A DNA stretch of 64,000 nucleotides from Porphyromonas cangingivalis (GTDB lineage Bacteria > Bacteroidota > Bacteroidia > Bacteroidales > Porphyromonadaceae), in assembly GCF_900638305.1 (NCBI RefSeq), contig NZ_LR134506.1, positions 1,240,001 through 1,304,000 on the forward strand. Reading direction: 5' to 3'. The stretch's first letter is position 1; each line of letters begins with the position of its first letter. This document shows positions 27,244 to 35,235 of the stretch, one piece after another. The translations under genes and the position numbers were made by a program. Under the pieces are notes generated by a model. The model saw nothing but the letters and a program-made list of their open reading frames with translations, did not search any database and was not told the origin of the DNA.

Positions 27244-27972
27244 ATGATGAAAAGGCATGAGACGATGATCAAAACGACAGTCTCCACCCTGCTCTTGATC
27301 GTAATCATGACGATGTCAGGATGTAAAAAGAATGAGAACCCCACAGTCAGCGTGTCCGACATATCCGTGTCACCGACAGCTCTATCCATGAAGATAGGCG
27401 AGACCGTCGTCATCAAGGCGACGATAGCACCCGCCGATGCGACGAATAAGGAGGTCTCCTGGCTTTCGTCGGAGCCGAATATCGCCACCGTCGATCAGAC
27501 AGGAGCTGTACGAGGTCTCACATCGGGCAAGGTGACCATCACTGCCACATCCAAGGATGGCGCAAAGACCGCAAGTTGTACCGTAAAGGTCAGACCCGAG
27601 GTGACCGAAGCATTTACCGAGCTTTCGCAAAAGGTTTCGACGGCGGAGTCCGCACTGACTGCGCTGAGAGAGGAGTTAGCATCCCTGAAGACATCGACCC
27701 AAAGTGTCAAGAACAAAGCCGAAGCGGTGAAAGCCCTCATCACAAGGCTCACCGAACAGCGCAACGGTCTCACTGCTCTCGCTGATGAGGTCAAGTCCAA
27801 GTCTGACGACCTTCATCCCGAAGAGGTCACAAGACTGACCGAGAAGCTCTCAGCCCTCACCAACGATGGTGCAACCCTTGCAGACGAAATCCAAGCCTAC
27901 AAGACCAAGCTCGACAAGATGCTCAGGGACGGCAAGGGCAGTGTGTCGGATGTCGAGATCATCCAACTGTGA
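27244..27972 (+). CDS. Lipoprotein with bacterial Ig-like (Big2) domain and coiled coil
   Basis: 242 residues from the ATG at 27244 (27247 is equally possible); lipobox MTMSGC. Residues about 35-115 form one Big2 domain: VSPTALSMKIGETVVIKATI, then VSWLSSEPNIATVDQTGAV and GKVTITATSKDG. The remaining 120 residues are heptad-rich and Ala/Glu/Lys/Leu-rich, with no aromatic core, so a long coiled coil is expected. It lies 43 nt upstream of the LRR lipoprotein, probably in one operon. A surface spacer or adhesion role is inferred. Confidence 0.8.
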   Translation: MMKRHETMIKTTVSTLLLIVIMTMSGCKKNENPTVSVSDISVSPTALSMKIGETVVIKATIAPADATNKEVSWLSSEPNIATVDQTGAVRGLTSGKVTITATSKDGAKTASCTVKVRPEVTEAFTELSQKVSTAESALTALREELASLKTSTQSVKNKAEAVKALITRLTEQRNGLTALADEVKSKSDDLHPEEVTRLTEKLSALTNDGATLADEIQAYKTKLDKMLRDGKGSVSDVEIIQL

Positions 27973-28015
27973 TCCTCTCAAACGAAAAAAACGAACAAGT
28001 TAAAAGAATAACCCT

Positions 28016-30829
28016 ATGAAAACATCGTATACAAAAGTTCTGTGTCTGTGGACACTGATGCTATTGATCTTCGCCACCTCGTGCCAAAATGAAAGGGGGG
28101 ACTTACCTCTCTTCGAGAAAGGCAGTCGTACCCTACGTCTTTCCGCAGCAATGCCTGAGGATGCCGGTCTCCGTGTCGCTCTTGAGGAGGATACCGAGCA
28201 CGGTCTGCTTCGAGCGCGCTGGCAGTCGAGAGACCGTCTCACCCTGATCTTTGAGCAAGACTCACGGCTGACGCCCCCTGTGGAGCAACCTGTCGGAGCC
28301 ATCGGTCCCGACGGTAAGCAGGCCACGATGGATGTCGTGATCCCCGAGAGTATCGACATCGATGAGGCATACACCTTGTATGCGTTCTGTGGTGTGCCGG
28401 GAAGAGGGGTCGTCGTCGTCGACAATGAGATCCTCGTGGACATCGTCCCCATCATGGCCAATGATCTCGAAGAGGTCTCTGTGCCCGTGATGTCGAAAGT
28501 GACGGTAGAGCCTGCATCGACATCAGGAGAGATGGCGATGAGCTTCACCCACCTCGGGAGCATAGAGTACGTGGATCTGAAGAACAGTTCCGACACGGAC
28601 CTCAAGGTCTCGGGGTGCTCTCTGTCTCCGAGAAACGGATCGTCCGAAGAGTGGCAATACCTACCTCACGATGACAAGCAATATGTCTACAAACCCATAA
28701 GTGATGAGGTCTCTGAGATCACAGACAATGATCCCAAGACTATGCCCACGATGAAGGAAGTCTCCATCGCTCCGAGCAAGAGCCACACCTTTGTGAGATG
28801 GCATCGACCAAATGGGAAGACCATCCCCGAGTTTATCCTCGCTATGAAGACAGAGGACAAACTCATCCTCTCCGAGAACAAAAAGACTTCAAAGACCTTT
28901 GCCATGCTTCCTGGCAAGGCTTACCGTGTAGAAGCAGAATGGAAAAACAATCGTCTCGAAATCCTTGGCGAAGGAGTCGAAGTAGCCTTTCCTCACATCA
29001 CTCTCACTGTAGAGCCCTCCATAGGAAAAGAATTAAGACTTGAGATAAATGCAGCAGAAGAGGATCAGTCCGAGGTATGGATCGACCTCAACGATAACGG
29101 CACGATGGACGATGGCGAGAAAGTAACTTCTTTCGGAGAAGCTGGAGAGTACGAAGTCTTCTACCCTATCGGTGCTGAGAAAATCACAATATATGGGAAG
29201 GTCTTTTACTTCTCCTGCTATGATAATTCCCAGCTTAAAGCTCTGGATGTCACCAAGGCCCCATACTTGGTAAATTTGAGTTGTGGCTCTGATAATCTGA
29301 CCTCCTTAGATGTCACTCAAAACAAGTTACTGAAAATATTAGACTGCTCTGGCAGTTACGAACTTGAGACACTAGATGTCAGTCAAAATGTCAATCTGAT
29401 AGATTTAGTTTGTGAGGACACCGGGCTATCAAGATTGGACGTGACCCGGCTGACAAAATTGGAAGAACTTGATTGTAGCTCTAATTTCCTCACCTCTTTA
29501 GACATCAGCCAAAATCTTAATCTAAGAGATTTAGACTGTGCTCACAATAAGCTATCAAAATTGGACGTGACCCAGCTGACAAAATTGGAAGAACTTGATT
29601 GCAGTAATAATGATCTCAAATCTTTAGACATCAGTCAAAACTTGAATTTGGTTTCTCTATCCTGCGAAGATTGCAATTTAAGTTCCTTGGATGTGAGGAA
29701 GCACACGAGGTTAAAAGAACTAAACTGCTCTTGCAATAAACTCTCCGATCTGAAGATAAGTGACAACATTACTGAAACATTAGACTGTCGGTCATGTGGA
29801 CTCAGTGCAGAGACCTTAGATGATCTGTTCAATACTTTACCGGATATCAGCGAAACTAAGGACAAAATAAAGAAGGTTATGGTCAGCGGAAATCCCGGGG
29901 CTGCCGACTGTCATCCTGAGATTGCGACCAAAAAGGGTTGGGAAGTCGATGTAGAAGGCAAGCCTCTTACTCCACACATTATGGTTCTCACGACGAAAAA
30001 AGAAGTTGGAGATGAAATTGTTCTTAAGATAGATGCAGGTTCGGAAGACCGCCCCGATGTCTGGATAGATTTGAATGGGAACGGCACTAAAGACGAAGGG
30101 GAGAACGTCACAGTTTTTGATGAATATCAAGCATACCCCATAGCCTCTCAGACCATCACGATATACGGGAAGGTCAGTGTGCTCATTTGCATAAGTCAAA
30201 AGATAAGTGCTTTGGATGTAAGTAAGAATAGAGCCTTGATAGAGTTAGTCTGTGTCGGGAATGAACTCCAATCATTGGATGTGACTAATAACAACAAGTT
30301 GACAATATTAGACTGCTCTTCGAATGGACTTGAATCACTGGATGTGAGAAGCAACAAAAGTCTGATGAGATTGTGGTGCTGGGGCAACTCACTCGAATCA
30401 CTGGATGTGGGTAAAAATAAGGATTTGGAGCTCTTGTCCTGTGGCGGTAATACACTCACAGCTTTGGATGTGAGCAAAAATAAGGATTTGAAGCTCTTGG
30501 CCTGTGGCGGTAATACACTCACAACTTTGGATGTGAGCAAAAATACAAAGTTGATGCGACTATTTTGTAATGATAACAAATTGTTAAGCTCTTTGAAAAT
30601 CCCGAGCTCCATAAATAATGAGTTAGATTGTGGCAATTGTAACCTGAGTGCTGAGACTTTGAATACTCTCTTCTCCACACTCCCTGATGTGAAAGCTCTG
30701 ACTGAAGTAAGTAAAGAAATTCATGTCTACGGCAATCCCGGAACAAACACGTGTGATAAGGCAATAGCAGAAAATAAGGGTTGGAAAGTACACCTTAAAC
30801 CTGTTATTATCCCATTGCCTATAGACTAA
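28016..30829 (+). CDS. Lipoprotein with two internalin-type leucine-rich-repeat blocks
   Basis: 937 residues with lipobox IFATSC. Residues about 30-320 look like a fimbrillin-like or other beta-sandwich region. Then two similar halves follow. Each opens with a beta domain containing VWIDLN-x-NGT-x-D-x-GE and ITIYGKV, then an LRR block of 21-residue units (LDVSxNxxLxxLxCxxNxLxS): about nine units at 407-610 and about seven at 730-900. Each block is capped by CxLSAET-L-x-x-LF-x-TLPD and a G-N-PG motif. The second half includes two nearly identical 63-bp units. No T9SS sorting domain is visible at the C-terminus. LRR lipoproteins of this type commonly mediate adhesion; the ligand is unknown. Confidence 0.85.
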   Translation: MKTSYTKVLCLWTLMLLIFATSCQNERGDLPLFEKGSRTLRLSAAMPEDAGLRVALEEDTEHGLLRARWQSRDRLTLIFEQDSRLTPPVEQPVGAIGPDGKQATMDVVIPESIDIDEAYTLYAFCGVPGRGVVVVDNEILVDIVPIMANDLEEVSVPVMSKVTVEPASTSGEMAMSFTHLGSIEYVDLKNSSDTDLKVSGCSLSPRNGSSEEWQYLPHDDKQYVYKPISDEVSEITDNDPKTMPTMKEVSIAPSKSHTFVRWHRPNGKTIPEFILAMKTEDKLILSENKKTSKTFAMLPGKAYRVEAEWKNNRLEILGEGVEVAFPHITLTVEPSIGKELRLEINAAEEDQSEVWIDLNDNGTMDDGEKVTSFGEAGEYEVFYPIGAEKITIYGKVFYFSCYDNSQLKALDVTKAPYLVNLSCGSDNLTSLDVTQNKLLKILDCSGSYELETLDVSQNVNLIDLVCEDTGLSRLDVTRLTKLEELDCSSNFLTSLDISQNLNLRDLDCAHNKLSKLDVTQLTKLEELDCSNNDLKSLDISQNLNLVSLSCEDCNLSSLDVRKHTRLKELNCSCNKLSDLKISDNITETLDCRSCGLSAETLDDLFNTLPDISETKDKIKKVMVSGNPGAADCHPEIATKKGWEVDVEGKPLTPHIMVLTTKKEVGDEIVLKIDAGSEDRPDVWIDLNGNGTKDEGENVTVFDEYQAYPIASQTITIYGKVSVLICISQKISALDVSKNRALIELVCVGNELQSLDVTNNNKLTILDCSSNGLESLDVRSNKSLMRLWCWGNSLESLDVGKNKDLELLSCGGNTLTALDVSKNKDLKLLACGGNTLTTLDVSKNTKLMRLFCNDNKLLSSLKIPSSINNELDCGNCNLSAETLNTLFSTLPDVKALTEVSKEIHVYGNPGTNTCDKAIAENKGWKVHLKPVIIPLPID
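30418..30543 (+). repeat. Two near-identical 63-bp LRR units in tandem
   Basis: 30418-30480 and 30481-30543 differ at only a few positions and encode 21-residue LRR units (KDLELLSCGGNTLTALDVSK and its near copy). A site for unit gain or loss. Confidence 0.85.
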
Positions 30830-30837
30830 AGTCCATA

Positions 30838-30894
30838 AACAAGCAAAAGAGGGTACATCAAAATAAAATTTTGATGTACCCTCTTTTGCTTGTT
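30838..30894 (+). terminator. Terminator of the Big2-LRR operon
   Basis: A nearly perfect inverted repeat of about 27 bp per arm (aacaagcaaaagagggtaca and its complement) starts 9 nt after the LRR stop codon; the right arm contains a T-run. Confidence 0.9.
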
Positions 30895-31138
30895 TCAACA
30901 TAGGTTCGATCTAAAGAAACACATCATAAAACGAACAAGCGGTTGAAGAATCAATCTATTTCACATACTCTGTCTCATGAAAAGAATACCAAAGAATGGT
31001 CAACGTCTAAGTCTAATTGGGGATCAATGCAAGTAAATGCGATCTGAAAACGATATAAATGCCTAAAAATCCTGAATCCAACACCAAACGTACCGATACA
31101 CAATAAATGACTTCGGTGTTCCGTGGGGTAAGGCACGT
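30895..31138. other. Intergenic DNA before the repeat array
   Basis: No gene, RNA or hairpin that I can support. It ends in the family A array and IS copy 2. Confidence 0.4.
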
Positions 31139-31228
31139 TGAATCGAGTCTAACGACCTTCATCATCAAGTCTAACGACTTTCGTCATCGAATCTAACGAT
31201 CTTCGTCGTCGAGTCTAACGACTTTTTA
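31139..31228. repeat. Family A array of 22-bp units (four copies), interrupted at its end by IS copy 2
   Basis: Four units with the core GTCTAACGACTTTCGTCATCG at 22-bp steps, with single-base variants. The last unit stops at acttttta, where the IS begins, so the element inserted into the T-run end of the array. Confidence 0.88.
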
Positions 31229-31265
31229 GGTAGTGTCCGAAAAAGTGTGTAAGGTTAGTTTTCCC

Positions 31266-31297
31266 TTTTTCCCCTGGGGCATGCCCCAGGGGAAAAA
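31266..31297. terminator. 32-bp perfect palindrome inside IS copy 2
   Basis: Same self-complementary sequence as in copy 1, downstream of the transposase stop. Confidence 0.85.
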
Positions 31298-31332
31298 ACT
31301 TTGAGTTTTTCGTGTTATTACTCATTACTCAT

Positions 31333-32484
31333 TTATTTGGTACTCCACTCTTGGAAATAGGGTAACCTCCTAGCATAAGTCCTTTCAGTCATTTCTCGGG
31401 CTACAGAGCCCAAGAGAAAGACGACGGCATCAGCCGAGGGTAGAGCCCCACGCATACGCAGCGTGCGCTTATAGCTGCGATTGAGACGCTCCACCCAATT
31501 CGTCGAGTAAATCATACGACGAACACCCTCCGGGAACATCAGGTAAGTGAAGTAGCCTATATTGCGAGATGCCGACAAGGAGAGCAGGCTCCGGTAGCTT
31601 TTCCCCCAACGTTCTGCAAATGTACATAATTTCTCAAATGCTTTGATGGGTGTAAGACTTGTACCCGAAATAGGAAACAAGTCTTCCAACTCTTGTCTCA
31701 TCCGATCCTTGTCCCTCTTCGATACGGCATTAAGTGCGTGACGCTTGAAATGAACGACACACAGCTGATGGGAGGAGTGAGGGAAAGCCGAGGCGATGGC
31801 TCGTTCAATCCCCTGTAAAGCATCTGAGATGATCAGGTCTATACGTTCGACTCCACGTGCTTTGAGGGCTTTCAACTCTGCCTCCCAATTCAACGCTCCT
31901 TCCGTGGGATGATTCACCACACAAAGCACCTCCCGACTACCGTCAGGAAGCAACCCCGACATCGTGTAATAGGCTTCCTGAGCCACACGATCATCCCACC
32001 GTGTGTAGGCAAAGGTAGCATCGATGTACACCGCCAAATAGTGGGGCGACAGTTGGCGTTCCAACCACTTGTAGATCTCCTCTTTACTCGTGTTCGAGAG
32101 AAAACTGACTTGCTGCTTGCTATAGTGATAGCCGTAGATCCGTTCGCACACAGCACCAATGTCTTCGCACGAAAGGCCTCGGGTATAAAACTCGTGAAAC
32201 AACAAGGCTCGTTCGCTCTCTTGGCCGGAGAGGATTCCCAAAATCAGGGGTTGGAAATTCCCCGAACGTGTTCGAGGAATCCGTAATTCAAAGCTACAGC
32301 CGTAGCCTCGCCATCGACGAGGACGGAAACCATTGCACTGTTCACCCTCATGCTCTTCGACAAAGAGAGCACGTTCTTGCTTCGAGAAGGTGTCCAATAG
32401 TACACGGATAAGTTCGTTAATACCTGCCTCTGATGATAGCATTTCAGAAATAAATGCCGACTTTTGTGTTGTTGTAAGCTCCAT
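31333..32484 (-). CDS. IS256-family DDE transposase (copy 2)
   Basis: 383 residues, full length, with the triad in the same places as copy 1 (Asp155, Asp221, Glu332). Differences from copy 1: residues 87, 99, 111, 130, 163-165, 176 and 306. The clustering of eight changes within 90 residues, with long identical flanks, suggests a patch of gene conversion from another family member rather than even drift. Confidence 0.95.
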   Translation of the reverse strand: MELTTTQKSAFISEMLSSEAGINELIRVLLDTFSKQERALFVEEHEGEQCNGFRPRRWRGYGCSFELRIPRTRSGNFQPLILGILSGQESERALLFHEFYTRGLSCEDIGAVCERIYGYHYSKQQVSFLSNTSKEEIYKWLERQLSPHYLAVYIDATFAYTRWDDRVAQEAYYTMSGLLPDGSREVLCVVNHPTEGALNWEAELKALKARGVERIDLIISDALQGIERAIASAFPHSSHQLCVVHFKRHALNAVSKRDKDRMRQELEDLFPISGTSLTPIKAFEKLCTFAERWGKSYRSLLSLSASRNIGYFTYLMFPEGVRRMIYSTNWVERLNRSYKRTLRMRGALPSADAVVFLLGSVAREMTERTYARRLPYFQEWSTK

Positions 32485-32646
32485 TGTTCTTAGGTTTATT
32501 TTTTTTCTTACCTCAAAGTTAAGGACTAATGGGGCTTACACACTTTTTTAGGACAGTATCCTTTTTTAACGCCGGTTCGCCAATGCCCCATTCGGCCGAA
32601 AACATACCTCTCTCTACCCCACTGTATTTAGTCGGAGGGAAATGAG

Positions 32647-32654
32647 TAACTTTG
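32647..32654 (+). promoter_or_regulatory. -7 box for the ABC-F gene
   Basis: TAACTTTG, a perfect TAnnTTTG match, 24 nt upstream of the ATG at 32679. No good TTTG is seen at -33. The IS copy 2 end lies about 87 bp upstream, so the native promoter seems intact. Confidence 0.5.
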
Positions 32655-32678
32655 CCGGCAATAATAAATGACACGACA

Positions 32679-34586
32679 ATGCTTGCACTCAATAATGTAT
32701 CGGTCTACTTTGGCGCAGAGCCTCTCTTTTCGGACATCTCACTGAGGATCAATCCGAAAGAGCGCATCGCCCTTGCCGGTCGCAATGGCGCAGGGAAGAC
32801 GACCATGCTCAACATCATCTCCAAACGCCTCCTACCCACCGAAGGCAGCATATCCCATCCTACGGACATGACCATCGGCTATCTGCCTCAGCACTTGCTG
32901 ACAAAAGACGAACGCACGGTGAGAGAAGAGGTGCGTCTGGCTTTCGGCCGTGAGCTGGAGATCAAGCGCACCGTCGATGCCCTTACCGAAGAGCTCGCTT
33001 CGCGCACAGACTACGAGAGCGAAGGGTATATGGAACTCATCCAGCGCTTGGCAAACCATACCGAGCTCCTTGCGATGTATTCGTCGGATAGGAGAGAGGC
33101 TGAGATAGAGAAGACACTCAAGGGGCTGGGCTTCGTGGATACGGACTTCGAGCGACAGACATCGGAGTTCAGCGGAGGATGGCGTATGCGTGTCGAGCTG
33201 GCAAAGATCCTCCTGAGTCGTCCCGACCTGCTCCTCCTTGACGAGCCCACGAACCACCTCGACATGGAGTCGATCATCTGGCTGGAGGGCTTCCTCAAGT
33301 CTACATCTGCTGCTGTTGTGATGGTATCGCACGACCGTAAGTTCCTCGACAATACGACGACCCGTACGATAGAGCTCTCTCTCGGCAAGGCATACGACTA
33401 CAAAGCGTCTTACTCCCACTACCTGACACTTCGGGAGGAGCGATACCAACAACAGCTACGTGCGTACGAAAACCAACAAAAGATGATCAAGGACACCGAA
33501 GACTTCATCGAGCGTTTTCGGTACAAGGCAACAAAATCGGTGCAGGTGCAGTCTCGCATCAAACAGCTCGAAAAGGTCGAACGCATCGAAGTCGAGGAGA
33601 TAGACCGTAGACGGATACACTTCCGCTTCCCCATGGCTGTCCCCTCGGGAGCTTACCCCGTGATCGTCGAAGGATTGTCAGTATCCTATGGTGACCTCAA
33701 TGTCCTCAAAGACATCGAGCTCACCATCGAACGTGGAGACAAGATTGCCCTCGTCGGAAAGAACGGATCGGGCAAGACGACTTTTGTGCGTGCCGTCATG
33801 GGTGAGATTCCTTACGAGGGGACGATCAGAGAGGGACATCAGGTCGAAGTCAGTTACTTTGCTCAGAACCAAGCCTCACTCCTTGACCCGAACAAGACCA
33901 TATTCCAGACCATCGACGATGTCGCTGTGGGAGACATCCGCACACGCATCAATGACATATTGGGAGCATTCATGTTTGGAGGAGAGGTCTCCGAAAAGAA
34001 GGTACAAGTCCTCTCAGGAGGGGAGCGTAGCCGTCTGGCGATGATACGCCTGCTCCTCTCCCCCTCCAATGTCCTCATCCTCGACGAGCCTACCAACCAC
34101 CTCGACATCAGTAGCAAAGAGGTGCTCAAGGAGGCCATTCGCAACTATGAGGGGACGGTACTCATCGTCTCACACGACCGAGACTTCTTGGAAGGGCTGG
34201 TGGACAAGGCGATAGAGTTCAAGGACAAGAAGATCATCAACTACCTCGGGGGTATGCCGGACTACTTCCGTGCGCTCTCGTTACGCAACGAAGACAACAA
34301 AGTAGCTCCGCCTCCCAAAGTAACGACTACCGAAGAGAGCATCGGAAAGACAGACTACGTCCAACAAAAAGAGCAACAAAAGGCACTCCGAAAGCTACGA
34401 CAACAAGTCGAACAGTGCGAGAAAAAAATATCCGAAGTCGAACAAGAGATCTCCGACATCGAGGAGAAGATGTCTCAAGGAGACACCTCATCGTCTCTCA
34501 TCTCTCGTTACGATGAGTTACAGAAACTCCACGCCGATCTGATGTCGGAGTGGGAGGAAAGCCAAGAACAATTAGAAAACAACTGA
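32679..34586 (+). CDS. ABC-F family ATPase (ribosome-associated)
   Basis: 635 residues from the ATG at 32679; a TTG 27 nt upstream is in frame but overlaps the promoter box. Two ABC domains with no membrane segment: Walker A GRNGAGKTT and GKNGSGKTT, signatures FSGGWRMRVELAKILL and LSGGERSRLAMIRLL, Walker B LLLLDEPTNHLDM and VLILDEPTNHLDI. The linker between them is charged (YENQQKMIKDTEDFIERFRYKATKS), and a C-terminal coiled coil (about 560-630) follows. ABC-F proteins act on the ribosomal E site in translation or antibiotic protection. The C-terminal coiled coil suggests the Uup/YdiF type, but the subgroup is not certain. It is 16 nt upstream of a GNAT gene. Confidence 0.92.
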   Translation: MLALNNVSVYFGAEPLFSDISLRINPKERIALAGRNGAGKTTMLNIISKRLLPTEGSISHPTDMTIGYLPQHLLTKDERTVREEVRLAFGRELEIKRTVDALTEELASRTDYESEGYMELIQRLANHTELLAMYSSDRREAEIEKTLKGLGFVDTDFERQTSEFSGGWRMRVELAKILLSRPDLLLLDEPTNHLDMESIIWLEGFLKSTSAAVVMVSHDRKFLDNTTTRTIELSLGKAYDYKASYSHYLTLREERYQQQLRAYENQQKMIKDTEDFIERFRYKATKSVQVQSRIKQLEKVERIEVEEIDRRRIHFRFPMAVPSGAYPVIVEGLSVSYGDLNVLKDIELTIERGDKIALVGKNGSGKTTFVRAVMGEIPYEGTIREGHQVEVSYFAQNQASLLDPNKTIFQTIDDVAVGDIRTRINDILGAFMFGGEVSEKKVQVLSGGERSRLAMIRLLLSPSNVLILDEPTNHLDISSKEVLKEAIRNYEGTVLIVSHDRDFLEGLVDKAIEFKDKKIINYLGGMPDYFRALSLRNEDNKVAPPPKVTTTEESIGKTDYVQQKEQQKALRKLRQQVEQCEKKISEVEQEISDIEEKMSQGDTSSSLISRYDELQKLHADLMSEWEESQEQLENN

Positions 34587-34602
34587 AAAGGAACAAGTAG
34601 AG

Positions 34603-35184
34603 ATGCAACACCTTGTCATACACAACATCGCCGACCTCAACAACCATCGTGACTTGGTCAATGAGATGTGGCAAGCCTACGAAGAGGCTTTCCCCTACGA
34701 AGAGCGTCGCAAGCGAGAGAGTGTCCTCTCTCTACTGTCAGAGGAGGCGGGGGGCTTCTACATCCTTCTGTTCAAGGCTCCCGATGAGGATGGACTCGCA
34801 GCCTTTGCGATGTTACACCGCTTGGAGACCTTTGAGTACATCGAGTACCTCTGTGTGCCCCATCACAAAAGAAGTGGAGGATGGGGAGCAAAGGCACTCA
34901 AACACATATTCGATCATGTCACCAAGCCCATAGTCCTCGAAGCAGAACCGCCGGGAGCAAACGAATGGTCGGATCGCCGCATCGACTTCTACCGTCGCAA
35001 CGGCTTCACACTCATCGATCGAACCTACTATCAGCCGGCATACCACGAGGACACCGAAGCCGTCGAACTTCGCCTGATGGTGAGGGGTCAGCACGACAAC
35101 CCGGAGGTCTTTGCCCGAGAGCTTTATCGGCACGTCTACCGCCTTCACCCATCACACCTCTTATTCTACCATACGGAACTCTGA
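34603..35184 (+). CDS. GNAT-family N-acetyltransferase
   Basis: 193 residues. The acetyl-CoA fold shows a strand-turn segment AFAMLHRLETFEYIEYLCVP, then HKRSGGWGAKALKHIF (pyrophosphate-binding loop variant of Q/RxxGxG/A), IVLEAEPP and FYRRNGFTLID, which is the usual final GNAT strand. Substrate unknown. Probably co-transcribed with the ABC-F gene; it is convergent with the VWA gene, 51 bp away. Confidence 0.85.
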   Translation: MQHLVIHNIADLNNHRDLVNEMWQAYEEAFPYEERRKRESVLSLLSEEAGGFYILLFKAPDEDGLAAFAMLHRLETFEYIEYLCVPHHKRSGGWGAKALKHIFDHVTKPIVLEAEPPGANEWSDRRIDFYRRNGFTLIDRTYYQPAYHEDTEAVELRLMVRGQHDNPEVFARELYRHVYRLHPSHLLFYHTEL

Positions 35185-35235
35185 TTACGGAAGCTCAGGC
35201 GCATTCTATCATCATACAAAACTTATTGGATCGTA

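Larger units (their letters stand above)
31229..32560 (-). mobile_element. IS256-family insertion sequence, copy 2 (inverted)
   Basis: Same ends as copy 1 (GGTAGTGTCC at the left here, GGACAGTATC at the right). Flanks read aCTTTTTA and CTTTTTTA, an 8-bp duplication that now differs by one T in a homopolymer. The transposase is intact and reads on the minus strand, so the two copies face each other across about 10.3 kb. Confidence 0.92.
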
